Assembly: GCA_016946835.1 (NCBI GenBank)
Contig: JACVTC010000158.1
Span: 148,501-212,500, forward strand
Direction: 5' to 3'
Length of the DNA stretch: 64,000 nt
Source of the DNA: Neocallimastix lanati (nom. inval.)
Taxonomy: Eukaryota > Neocallimastigomycota > Neocallimastigomycetes > Neocallimastigales > Neocallimastigaceae
Positions 10,616 to 31,751 of the stretch are shown one piece after another. The notes below the pieces were generated by a model. That model did no database searches. It was not told where the DNA came from and was given only the letters and a program-made list of their open reading frames with translations. Position numbers and translations under genes: made by a program. Position 1 is the stretch's first letter. Every line of letters begins with the position of its first letter.

Positions 10616-10900
10616 TAATTGATTATTTTTTATATTTTCAATAGTTATAATTTTATTTTTAATATTTTAAATAAAAAATTAAACTTTTTTACTTAAGATA
10701 AAAGATTTGTGTAATACTTCCAATTAAAAATTAAATATTTTTAAGATTTTAAGAAAATGTATAATACTTAATTTTTCATTATTGGAGAATTCTAATGGTA
10801 TTTAATGAATATAAATAGATAAATAAAATAATAAATAAATAAATATGAAAATTTTAAAAATTATCAAAGTTTTATTAATGTTCTATTTAAATGAATTTAA

Positions 10901-10931
<31 letters not shown>

Positions 10932-11079
10932 GTTTTTCATTCTATTTTATTTATTTATTTATTTATTTATTTATTAATATTTTTTTTACATTCATTTGTT
11001 AAAAAAAAAATTATAAAAATTATAATAATTAATTAATATTATGATTAATTCTCATAAAAATTTATCTTTTTTATTAAAA
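10616..11079. other. AT-rich intergenic DNA
   Basis: Composition drops sharply to A/T at about 10600. It contains (AAT)n near 10900-10930 and TTTA repeats near 10945-10975. No gene was seen. Confidence 0.65.
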
Positions 11080-11600
11080 TATAATAAAGATATTAAAGTA
11101 GTAATAAATTAATTGGTTTACCTATAGGATTATCTAAGAGTTATCTTGAAAAATTGTAACATATACATTTATTACAATTTATATTAATGATAATATGACC
11201 ATGTTATTGTTAAAATATTGGTGTTATCTTATTTTAAATTAATATATATATCTATCTTTTTTTCAGAGATATTGGCAGTAATAATATTTTAACTTTATCA
11301 ATAGATTTTAATAAACTTAAGAATCTTTATAAAATTGTTGTTTATTTAATAAAATAGATATATTAGCTGTCTTGAAATAACTGAATATACTAGGTTGTTA
11401 AAAAAATTAAATAAACTTGAATTCCTGTATGTTTAAATATATTATTAATTAAATTTCATGAACAATGAATGAATAATAGATATATTATTATATTTCATAA
11501 AAAAAAATTATTCAGTATTGTTAGTTATATAAGTAGGAATGAAATTACTACTATTGATAATTCAATTGGAAATCTTTTTAATCTTACAACATCATAAATA
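11080..11600 (+). pseudogene. Relic of a leucine-rich-repeat gene
   Basis: Several short frames carry LRR-like phrases in the same orientation: LIGLPIGLSKSYLEKL (about 11109-11156), IDFNKLKNLYKIVVYL (about 11305-11352), ISCLEITEYTRLLKKLNKLEFLYV (about 11360-11430) and ITTIDNSIGNLFNLTTS (about 11549-11595). Each resembles the 22-24 residue plant/fungal LRR pattern (xLPxxIGNLxNLxxL). They are separated by stops, frame changes and AT-rich insertions, and no complete ORF exists. A few small exons cannot be excluded, but the internal stops favour decay. Confidence 0.45.
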
Positions 11601-13599
<1,999 letters not shown>

Positions 13600-13600
<1 letters not shown>

Positions 13601-15350
13601 TATTTAGGTAAGTTTAACATTTATCAATCAGTTAATATTAGTTATATTCAACAATGATAGTTTAAAAACAAATTATTATAAAAAATTTCAGCAAAATTTT
13701 CAATTGCAGATTGCTAAATTTATATCAAACAACAATTTTACAATTATACTACAATCATTTCAATCATTCTTTTTCAATATGAACTCAGATTACAACTTAA
13801 CAAAATTTCATTGAGGCTTTGGTTATAAGTTTAAAAAGTCTTTTATCTAAACAAGTATATTCGCTCTTCCATCCCCACTCTGTTAAATCCAAAAATGGAC
13901 AAGATCTATTTTCCCTTGACGATCAACTTAATTAATGGGATAAATATTATAGAGATTTGTCATTAGATTCTATTGGATATAGTCTTAATAGTGATTATTG
14001 GGAAAATGTTTTCCGTAATAATAAACCTAATCTTATTACATGGAAAAATTAATATATCTATTTCATATTCTGATATTAGAAATACTGTACTATCTGTGAA
14101 AAGTAATAAAACACCTAATCCAGATGGTATCCCTATTGAATTTTATAAAGCACTTTTTAAATCAAAGAATTGGAAGAAAGATTCCCTGATGAGGGTAAAT
14201 TCCTTGAAATTATTTAGTATTTGGGAAGGATCATTTTCAAATATCTGGAATTTAACTTCTATTGTGTCTATTCCAGAGAAAGGTGTAGTAATTATATCAC
14301 TATCTCATATATTATTTAACTTGTTTATAAATGATATTTTAAATAATTATTATAAGTATAGTGTGAATATTGGAAATAAAAAAATGTTGTGGTGGTCTTT
14401 TTCAGATGATCTTGTATTAATTATACCAAATGAAGCTAAAATGAAGGCTCCCCTTTGTCATGTATTTAACTGGACTAATAAAAATGAAATTTCCTTCGGT
14501 ATCAATAAAGAAAAATGTGCTACCATGGTTACTAAGGCTTTAAATTTTGCAAATTACGTTTTATCTTTAGATGTATTCTATTCCTAAAGAACTACTTATA
14601 TATATTTAAATATCCCTTTCAATAACAATCTTTCACTCAAACCTATTATTGCCTTTATGGAATCTAAAGTTCATAAATCTTTACATTCATCTCTAGTTTC
14701 TTAAACAATAGGATATATTATTCAATCATATATTATTAGAAAAGCTTTATATTTCGTTCCATTTTTAGGTTTGAATATGACTAATGCATACAAAGTTTAA
14801 ATTCTTATTAATACAAGTTTATTACGGTGTATTGATCCTTTCTCAAGTATTAAAGAAAATGACTCAGTTAAAAATAATGAAAAGAAATTTCATAATAAAT
14901 ATTATATTAAAAATATAATATGTGATTTCCAAATTTTTCCTATTATCTTTGTGCCTCACTTCAAATCAAATGGAGAAATTCTAAATGTATTAAAAAGGAT
15001 CGAATAGAGAATATAGAAAAATTAGAGATGAAAAAATAAAGAAATAAAAAGATGGAATTGAATTATATTGGTCAAATAATGATAAAAGTCAAGGAATTAA
15101 TGGTAAAAATTATGATAAATAAAAATATATTGAAACGAGAAAATTATTCAAGCTCAGCCTTGAATATTCCCAATTTAATTTAGGTTTTTACTAGATTTTA
15201 AGATTAAGATCCGGTTTCAAATACAATACTACTATTGCTATCAGAAATGGTAGGGTTTTTGACAATTGTACATATGTCTGCCCATGCTGTGGTGAAGGTG
15301 AAGGGTCGTTCATCCATTAGATATTCGAATGTTCTTCCTTTTCATTATAT
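13600..15350 (+). pseudogene. Decayed LINE (non-LTR retrotransposon) ORF2
   Basis: Remains of a non-LTR retrotransposon polyprotein. At 13850-14030 the linker before reverse transcriptase is visible (SLDSIGYSLNSDYWENVF). From 13973 an open piece of 204 aa carries SNKTPNPDGIPIEFYK (RT domain 1), IVSIPEKG (where KPGK is expected), a partial GxxxSPILFNLFINDI-type block and WWSFSDDLVL at about 14390-14420 (catalytic FADD block, here FSDD). Downstream, at about 15243-15340, frame pieces give CTYVCPCCGEGEGSFIH, a stop, then IFECSSF, the C-terminal CCHC zinc motif typical of LINE ORF2. Internal deletions, stops and shifts mean it is inactive. It ends directly at a TTTA tract. Confidence 0.8.
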
Positions 15351-15512
<162 letters not shown>

Positions 15513-16060
15513 ATATATTTTGATTTAAATAAATAAAAAAATTGTACTTTATAGATATCATGCTTTTAATAGAAATATTTTATTTATACATAAAATATTT
15601 TATAGTATTGAAATTTTAAAAATATTTGAATTAATTTTAATTTATTTTAAATTAAAAATTTTGATATAATTATATGTAAATATTTAATTCTACATATATT
15701 ATAATATATTGATTCTGTTATAAAATATATAAAATATAGCATCTTAATGAAAGAAAAAACGCTTTTATGTTTTTTTTTTTTTTTTTTTTTGCAATTTCTA
15801 AAATTTAAATTTATTCAATTAATTTTTTTTTGAATATTTTTAAAGGAAAATTTCACATTTCCCTCTTTAATATATATATAATAGAAAAATTATAAAGCAG
15901 GTAATTAAAATTTAAAAGTATAATCAATAATATTAATAATAATAAACTTTAGATTATTTTATAAAAAATTTTAAATTTTAAAAAATTAAAATCAAAATTT
16001 CTGAAAACTTATTTAAAATACAAAGGATAAAGAAAAAAAAAATAATAATTAAAAAAAAAA

Positions 16061-16099
<39 letters not shown>

Positions 16100-16350
16100 A
16101 ATAATGAATAAATTATTAATATTATATTATTAAAAATTATAAATAATTTAATTCGTTTTTACTGTTTTATCATTAATATTGAATATTATTAAAAATTAGA
16201 AAAAAATATTTTTTCAGCATTACATTCTATTAATCATTATATATATTTATTATTAATTCAAAATATAAAATTAATAAATTAATTAAATATTATAGTAGTA
16301 CTTAACTATTATATAATTTTATATATATAATTATATTAATTTAAGAAGAA
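15513..16350. other. AT-rich upstream region of PEX5
   Basis: A/T-rich DNA with poly(T) near 15771-15790 and a short (AAAT)n near 16062-16100. It presumably includes the PEX5 promoter and 5' leader, but no specific element can be named. Confidence 0.6.
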
Positions 16351-18890
16351 ATGTCTTTTCAAGATCTTGTCGGTTCAGGTAGTGCCTGTTCAACAGGTAA
16401 TTCTGCTATGAAATTCGCTGACCATTTAGAAAAAAATAAATTTAATGTAAATAGCTTTTAATTAAATATTTTATTTTTAAATTATTATAATAACAAAATT
16501 TTAATATAATGATTCATTATTAAATTTTTAAGGCATTTCAAAGACCAGGACCTCGAGATGATTTTAATAATGTAATTAAAATGATAAATGTATAATAATA
16601 ATAATATTATGGCAATAAAATTAATTTTAATCTTTGAAAAAAAAAAAAAAATTGAAAAAAAAAAAATTTAACAATATGTAAATGTGATATTAAAAATATA
16701 GATGGTAGTTAGACCACCACCACCAAATATGGCCGATCAACAAGTACATAATTAATCAAAAATGAATAAATATTAATATATATTCAACATGTTTTTATTT
16801 TTAAGATTCTTTTCTAATATATCAGTAAAGTAACAAAGAAATATTATTTAATTTTTATAATTTTAAAGTTAGTAAACGAATTTTTCGAAAAACAAAAAAA
16901 TGATGCTATGTTAGATTCATTTAAGTTTAATGAAATGAATAATGAATTAAATAATGTTATTCACGCACCTCCTCCACCACCTGCTCAATTAACTTGTAAA
17001 TCATCTTCAATAAATCAATAATTAATAATTACTATATTATTCTTATAAAAAAATATAAACTGAAATTTATTTTAATTTTTTTTTTTTTTTATGTTTAAAA
17101 AAAATATATATATTATTCTATATATTATGCTATTTATATATTTATATATTATATTATATTTCAATTATTTCGTATACTCATTAAACTACAAAAGCTAATT
17201 GGGCAAATGAATTTTCAATGAATAATACTAATTTTTTACCTGCACCACAATTATCTCATGAAGAAGAAAAAGTTTTTGAAAATGCATTTAATGAAGCTAT
17301 TAAGCAACATCAAGGTTAATATAACATATAAAATTATAAAATTTAAAGATAAAATTATAAAAATTACTGTGTTTAAATAAATAATTACATAATTTAAAAT
17401 AACAATAAACATTTGTATTAATTCTTAACATTAACATTATTTCAATTAACGAAAAAAAAAAAAAAAAAAAAAAAAAAAAACATAATTGATATAAATTAAA
17501 AAAAAAAAAAAAAAATAGAATTGGAATGGCAAAATGAATTTATATATCAAGAAAATCTTGCAGGTCCAGTATTACAAAAAGATGAAATTCAAGAATTTGA
17601 AAAAATATATGAACAACATGCTAATCAATTAAATGATGATGAATGGACTCAACAATTCCAGGAAATTGAAAAAACTTTAAATAATGAAAGTAAAGGTAAA
17701 GATAAAGATGAAGAATATCTTAATTGGAAAGAAGAATTTGAAAAGAATGCATATGCTTCATTTGATCAACTTAATGATGATGAAAATCATGATTTTGATG
17801 ATGCATGGGAAGATGCTCAAGCAAATGCTTGGGAAAAAGAATTTGAAGAATATGAAGCCAGTGATGAATTAATAGCTGATCCTGATCCAGTAACAGGACC
17901 ACTTGAACCATATACTTTTGAAGTTATAAATCCATATTTAGATAATCCAAATGCATATGAAGAAGGTTTAAAATTACTTGAAACTGATGGAAGTTTATCA
18001 ACTGCTGCTTTAGCATTTGAAGCTGTTGTTCAAAAGGATCCAAAAAACAGTGAAGCTTGGCTTCATCTCGGTAATATTCAAGCTGAAAATGAAAAAGAAC
18101 GTCCAGTAAGTTTTTAAATTTAAATAAAATTTAGAAAAATAGTTTTCTTTAAAATTATATAATATTATTATATATATATTGAGATTATAACATTAATATA
18201 TATATAATAATTTATTTAATATTAAAATTTTTTGAAAATTATTACAATTTTTTTTTTCTTTTTTATTTGATATATATAAATAATAACTAAAAGGCTATTG
18301 CAGCATTACAAAGAGCAGTTCGTGAAAATCCAGAAAATTTGGAAGCTTTAATGGTATAAATATTACATATAAATGACATAAAAGAGACAATTAATAAAAA
18401 AAAATATTTTTTTATATAATTAATATATAAACTGATTTATTAATTTTAAATATTTATAATTTAGTCTTTAGCTATTAGTTATACCAATGAAGCTATGAAT
18501 TTAGAAGCATATAGTACACTTGAACGTTGGATTAAAGTTCAATACCCACAAGTAGTTAAAAACAATATAAGAAGGACTCAAATTTCACATGATCATATTA
18601 TTTCATTATTTTTAGAGGCGGCAAGACTTGGTCCAGCAGAGGCCGTTCACAAAACACCTGAATCAGAAGCTTTAGCATTTGATCCAGATGTACAAACAGG
18701 TCTTGGTGTATTATTCTTTAATAACTTTGATTTTGATAAGGCAGTGGATTGCTTTAAAGCAGCTCTTTCTGTACGTCCAAATGATTATTTACTTTGGAAT
18801 AGACTTGGTGCCACTCTTGCTAATTCGGGACGTTGCGAAGAAGCAAGTAATGCTTATTATCAAGCTTTAGAACTTAAACCAAGTAAGTGA

Positions 18891-18931
<41 letters not shown>

Positions 18932-18985
18932 TTCTTTAAAAAAAGAAAAAAGGATAATATAATAAATAATAATAATAATAAAAAT

Positions 18986-19048
<63 letters not shown>

Positions 19049-19561
19049 AAGGAAAAATAAAATAAATAAAAAAAAAAAATAAATTTTAAATAAAAAATTA
19101 ATTTATTAATATAATAAATATAATATAAAAATAAATAAATAAATAAATAAAGCTTTTGTAAGATGTAGATATAATCTTGGTATTGCATGTATGAACATTG
19201 GTTGTTATAAAGAAGCTGTTGAACATTTCTTGGGTGCTTTAAGTATGCATATAATTCGTTATGGTAAAGATGGAAAGGGTGATTATGCTGGTGTTAACAT
19301 TTCAGATAGTATGTGGGAAACTCTAAGGTATGATATTTCAAAGTTTTATTAGTGATAAAAATAATAATAATAAAATTTTTAATAAATATAATTATTCAAA
19401 CTTAAAATATAAAATATATATTCTTTTCCTATTTTATTTAATTAATATATATATTTAAATATAATAGACGTACATTTGTTTTAATGGAAAGACATGATCT
19501 TGCAGAATTAGCCCACGCAAATACTGATTTAAGTGTATTTGAAAAAGAATTTGAATTTTAA
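16351..19561 (+). CDS. PEX5: Peroxisomal targeting signal 1 receptor Pex5
   Basis: Ten exons: 16351-16446, 16533-16571, 16702-16743, 16869-16995, 17195-17314, 17519-18105, 18294-18353, 18465-18882, 19153-19327, 19468-19561. All have GT-AG sites and the phases close to 585 aa. Pex5 binds the C-terminal SKL-type signal of matrix proteins in the cytosol and delivers them to the peroxisomal docking complex. The N-terminus has a Cys near residue 13 (SACSTG), the usual export ubiquitination position. Five Wxxx(F) motifs for Pex14/Pex13 binding are visible: WANEF (104), WQNEF (145), WTQQF (184), WKEEF (211), WEKEF (246). The C-terminal half (about 280-570) holds the TPR array, with AWLHLGNIQAENE, TGLGVLFFNNFDFDKAVDCF, LWNRLGATLANSGRCEEA and VRCRYNLGIACMNIGCYKEA. 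Length and order match fungal Pex5. Introns 5 and 8 are dominated by poly(A/T). Confidence 0.95.
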
Positions 19562-19758
19562 ATTAATTTACGAACTCATTATAATAAATACTAAAATAAA
19601 CAATAAAAAAAACAATAATATTATTAATGATAAATATTTAATCTAAAAATAATATATAGATAAAAATAGAAATAATAATAATAATAATAATAAAATAGAA
19701 ATGATAAATATGATAAACATATATTTATCAATATAGTAATATAGAAGCATAAAATAAA

Positions 19759-19802
<44 letters not shown>

Positions 19803-19812
19803 CAACAACAAC

Positions 19813-19874
<62 letters not shown>

Positions 19875-19899
19875 TAATAATAATAATAATAATAATATG

Positions 19900-19940
<41 letters not shown>

Positions 19941-20050
19941 AAAAATAAATATCGTTTGAAACTCTACTTCATTCAAAAACTTTAATATACTCCACACTAT
20001 TATCATAATATTTTATAAATTTTTTTTTTTTACTAGATATTATAGAGTAT

Positions 20051-20089
<39 letters not shown>

Positions 20090-21051
20090 TAATAAATAAA
20101 ACTTATTTTAAAATATTCTATCTTTTATTTATTATTATAAATTTAATAAAGTTATTCTCTAAGTCTAAAAAAAAAAAAAAAAAAAAAAAAATCTTTTATT
20201 TATTTTATTATAAATTAGTAAAATAAAAAAAAATAAAATAAAATAAAATAAAAAAATTATATATAATAAATAAATTCATATATATTTAGTTATCTTACTA
20301 AATAATAAAAAAAAAATATTTTTAAATTATTAAAAGAAATGATTAAAATTAATATATACTTAATTTGTTTTAATAAGGTTTTTTTTTTTGGATTACTGAT
20401 ATGATACTTCATAATATATATATAAAATGAAAAATTAGAATTATTAAATTTTTTATTTTATATATTTTATATCTTTAATATCTAATAATATTTATGTATT
20501 TATGAAATGTAATTTATAATTTATTATTAAATTGTTAAATTTATTTTTTGTAGTATTTTGAAGATTCATTTTGTAGAAATACATTTTATATACATTTTAT
20601 CTTTATTTTTTATTTTTTATTTTTTATTTTTTATTTTTTTATTTTTTTTTCATTTTAATATATATGTATTTATATATATATATAAATATATATATATAAT
20701 ATTTATAAATAAATATTTTTTTTTTCATTAATTAATATTAAATTTATATATATATGTTTTTCTTCTTTATTTCAGAAATTCAAAAACATCATTAAAATTT
20801 TTTATTAGAAAAACTTTACAGTAAAAGAAAAATATAAATTATAAGCATTATTAATGTATATTACTAAATAAAATGATTCCTTTTTCATTAAAAAAATAAA
20901 GAATTTACTATACATTATTATTCTTATTATTATTATTCTTATTATTTATTCTTATTCTTATTATTATTATTATTATAAATACTAATATTAAATATATAAA
21001 ATAAATATAAAAAATTTTTATTCATAAAATTGAATAAAATTGAATAGAATA

Positions 21052-21110
<59 letters not shown>

Positions 21111-21160
21111 ATGTAAAGTTTTCATTTTTCTAGTATATTTAATATTTTCGAATTTATTAT
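19562..21160. other. Intergenic region between convergent PEX5 and coiled-coil gene
   Basis: The 3' flanks of two converging genes. It contains an AAT/AAC tract (about 19757-19898), a poly(A) run (about 19908-19937), further poly(A) near 20057-20086 and 20168-20190, (TA)n near 21055-21076 and poly(T) near 21077-21109. No other gene was seen. Confidence 0.7.
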
Positions 21161-27852
<6,692 letters not shown>

Positions 27853-27905
27853 ATGATAATTATATTAATATATAGATATAATAACAAAAGAAAAATAAAA
27901 AGAGG

Positions 27906-27946
<41 letters not shown>

Positions 27947-28452
27947 AGAAAAAGATATTAATTTAACATAAATATCAGTTTTTATTATTAAAAAATAAAA
28001 AAATAAAATAAAATAAAGAAGATATTCTTATTTATCTATATAAAATATAAAATATATTGATATAATAATAATACTTTTCATTCAAGGCTTGGTTATTTAT
28101 TAATTCTGAATTATTATCTTATGTATTATATAATATATAAATTTATATATAATAATAATTGAAGATAAAAAAAATATATATATATACAATTTACATTATA
28201 AAATTTTAATTTATGAAATGTTTAATTGAGAAATACGTATATATTTTAATATTTCATAAATATTATAATTTCCGATATATAATAATATATAATGCTAGCA
28301 TATCATACTTTTATTTAAAATATCCATAGAGAATGAAAAAAGTTAATGGAATGCTTATAAATATATATACTCTTATTAATAATAGGATTATAATTTTTTT
28401 TAAAAAATAAATATGTAAAAATAATTAATTATTAAATAATAATAAAAATAAA

Positions 28453-28502
<50 letters not shown>

Positions 28503-28809
28503 AATTTTTATAAATTTTTAATATAAAAATTAAAGTATATTAATAATTTAAAAAAAAAAAAATTGATATAATTTTAATTATTTTATAAAATAATAATTAT
28601 TATATATAATATATTAAAATATAATAATACATAAAGATTAGAAAATATATTTATAATATATTTCTTATTAGTTAAAATAATTAAATCTACATATATGATA
28701 TATTTTTCATTTAAATAAGACCTTTTTTATTTTTTAAATTTCAAGTATATATTATATTAATAAAAAAGATTTTTAATTTATAATTTATATAAAATCTATA
28801 TTTTTTTTT

Positions 28810-28866
<57 letters not shown>

Positions 28867-28913
28867 ATTTTACAATTTTAAAAATAAATACTTCAATTAT
28901 TTAAAAATAAAAA

Positions 28914-28947
<34 letters not shown>

Positions 28948-30952
28948 TAAAATTAATATAATATAATATATTTCAATTTATTATATTCGATAGATAAATA
29001 AAATTTTTAATTATTAAAAAATTTTAAAATTAATTAAAAAAGTGTGTTTTTTTATATATTTTATAAATATAAATAAATTTATTTTAAAAAAAAAAAAAAT
29101 TCATATTGTTAATTACTTTGTACCAAAATGATAAATAATCATTTCAATTAACTTAATTGAAATTATTGAACAAACATTAATTTTTTACATAAATATAATA
29201 AACAAAAATATAGTATTGTTCAATATAAAAAAAAAAGAATCAATATTATATATATGTATTTTATATAATTATACAATCATATTAATTATATAAAAATTCG
29301 CCTAAAGGAGCGAAATTATTTTTATATAATATTAATTTCTAATAGATTATTTTTTAAATCAAATGAATAAATTAAAATAATATATATATATCTTTATTAA
29401 TAGTTATGATTAGGTTCAATTTGCATAGTAATTTAAACACAAAATATATATATATATATAAAAACATATAAAGATATTAAATATTAATTAATTTAAAATA
29501 TATATATATTTATTAAATTAGATTTAAAATACTTAAATTATTATTATAATAATTTAAAAATTAAAAATAATATAAAAATAAAAAAAAAAATAATACTAAT
29601 ATTAAATAATAAAAACAATAATTAAAAAAAAATCATTCTTGTATATTTCAAGCTTAATATTTAAATATATATATATATAATATAAATATTATTAATTAAA
29701 TATAAAGAATAAAATCAAATGATTATTTTATCTTTGTTTTTATGTTGTTTTATTATTCTAGAATTAATATCATTTTTAGTATAATATAAAAAAAATAAAA
29801 ATAAAAAAATAATATATTAATATTATAATCTCAAAGATGAATAATAATAATGATTAAAGTATTTTTTTTAACATTATACTTACAAAATAATAACATAGTA
29901 TTTTCTATATAATGATTTAGAGTATTTTGTAACTCCAAGAAGAAAAAATAAAAATAAAAAATTTAAATATTATTTATATAGATTTATAAACTTTATTTTA
30001 TTAATAGTGATATTTTTTTTCTTTTTAAGTTTATATATAATAAATAATACAATTTAAATAATATAAAAAAAAAAAATCAATCTACTTAAAAAGCATACTT
30101 GTATATATAATATATATGTTGAAATAATACTTTTTTTTAATTTAGTATATAATTATATATAAGTAGTTTTATTTATTATAATTTTTAAATATATATATTA
30201 GTTTATTTTATTAATTTCTTATAAAAAAATAAATATTTATAATAGTTTTTAACAATTAAAATTATAAAATTTTAAATAAACAATAATAATAGTCTTTAAC
30301 AATAAAAATTTAAAGTAAAAATTTAAAAAAAAAATAATAATAATAATAATAATCAATTTTTTTTTAATTTATTTTTATTGTAAATTTGAACAATTTTAAA
30401 TATTAATCAATATTTATATTTATGATATATTTAAATAACATGATTAAAAATGATATTTTATCATTTTTTAGGGTTGATACAGTTAATGTTAAAAAATTCA
30501 TATAAGCAATAAAAAATAATAAATAAAAAAAAATTTTATTATATAAAAAAATTATAATAATAATTATAATAAAATTATAAATGTAATTTTGTGTAACTTT
30601 TTATATATATATTAATTTTTTTTTAAAAAAAAAAAAAGGAAATTTTAATCAAAAATACTGTTCCAAAAAAAAAAGTTTCAAAATGAAAAAAAATTAAATT
30701 TCAATGTTATTATTGAAACAGTTTATTATACATCTATTTTAATAGATTAATAAATATATAATATATTGTAATAATTATTTAAGATTTTACAAAAAAAATT
30801 TTTTTTTTTTTTTTTAAAATTAAAAATATTTGAACTTTTTTTCTTCTTTTTATTTAAATATTAATTGTTAAATTAGTAAAATTATTAATATAATATTGAT
30901 GATTATATATAAATATATATACATGAAGTAAAAATAAAATAAAAAAAAGAAG

Positions 30953-30985
<33 letters not shown>

Positions 30986-31405
30986 GATATAACTACTATT
31001 AATTCTCTACTTAAGAAAAATAATAATAGATTCTATAAATAATAAAAATTAAATAAAAATATAAAAATAAAGAAAATAAAAAAGATAAAAAATTAAAAAA
31101 TAAATTAAAAAATACAATAAAAAAAAAAAAAAAAAAAGTAATTTAAATATTGATTATACTAGCAATTAACATCTATTTTTTAACTAAAAAATAAAAATAA
31201 AGTGTAAATAAATATAAATATATATATTAGAAAATAATCAAATATAAATATTTAAAAAAGTATATTTATTTTAATGGTTTAAATTATAAAATATAATATA
31301 TTTTATAATGTTAGGGTATATCATATTTCATTTCATTTTTTTTTTTTTTTAATATAACATTGATATGTATATGATTTGACTTTGAATTTTTTTTTTTTTG
31401 TTCTC

Positions 31406-31406
<1 letters not shown>
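27853..31406. other. AT desert, no gene seen
   Basis: About 3.5 kb of A/T with long poly(A) runs (near 28459-28501, 28816-28862 and 28917-28942) and TA repeats. No coding or RNA gene signal was found. A short GC-containing hairpin at about 29297-29314 is listed separately. The 5' leader of the coiled-coil gene should lie at its left end. Confidence 0.7.
29297..29314. other. Isolated GC-containing hairpin
   Basis: TTCGCCTAAAGGAGCGAA can fold with TTCGC pairing GCGAA and CC pairing GG around a TAAA loop with one bulged A. It stands out because its surroundings are almost pure A/T. No function is assigned. Confidence 0.35.
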
Positions 31407-31455
<49 letters not shown>

Positions 31456-31481
31456 GTTATTATTATTATTATTATTATTAT
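31407..31481. repeat. (TTA)n tract, left flank of the copia insertion
   Basis: TTA units with one TTG interruption end directly at the left LTR. The same repeat resumes to the right of the element at 36704, so the element sits inside a microsatellite. Confidence 0.95.
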
Positions 31482-31729
31482 TAATAAAAGTTTGTTTTAT
31501 TATTTAATTATTTATTTATTTTATTTATTTATTTATTTATAAGATTTTATAAATAGGTAATTACAAATGTTTAACTTAATTATTTTACATGCATTTATAT
31601 CTTTTGTGGCTTGATTCTAGACTTAATACTTAATTTAATGTTATATTAAATTTAACTATTTTATATTACATTTATATCTATTAGTTTATATTTAATTTAT
31701 TATTATTAAAGTAAACTTAAATCTTAATA
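31482..31729 (-). repeat. 3' LTR of the copia element
   Basis: A 248-base direct repeat of 36462-36703. It begins TAATAAAAGTTTG on the plus strand and ends CTTAAATCTTAATA, next to the C-rich complement of the polypurine tract. Confidence 0.95.
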
Positions 31730-31751
31730 CTCCCCCGCAAATATAATTTTA

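Noticed and set aside
18928-19188. Minus-strand Phe/Leu/Tyr-rich ORF
   Set aside because: It lies over intron 8 and exon 9 of PEX5 on the opposite strand and is made of homopolymers.
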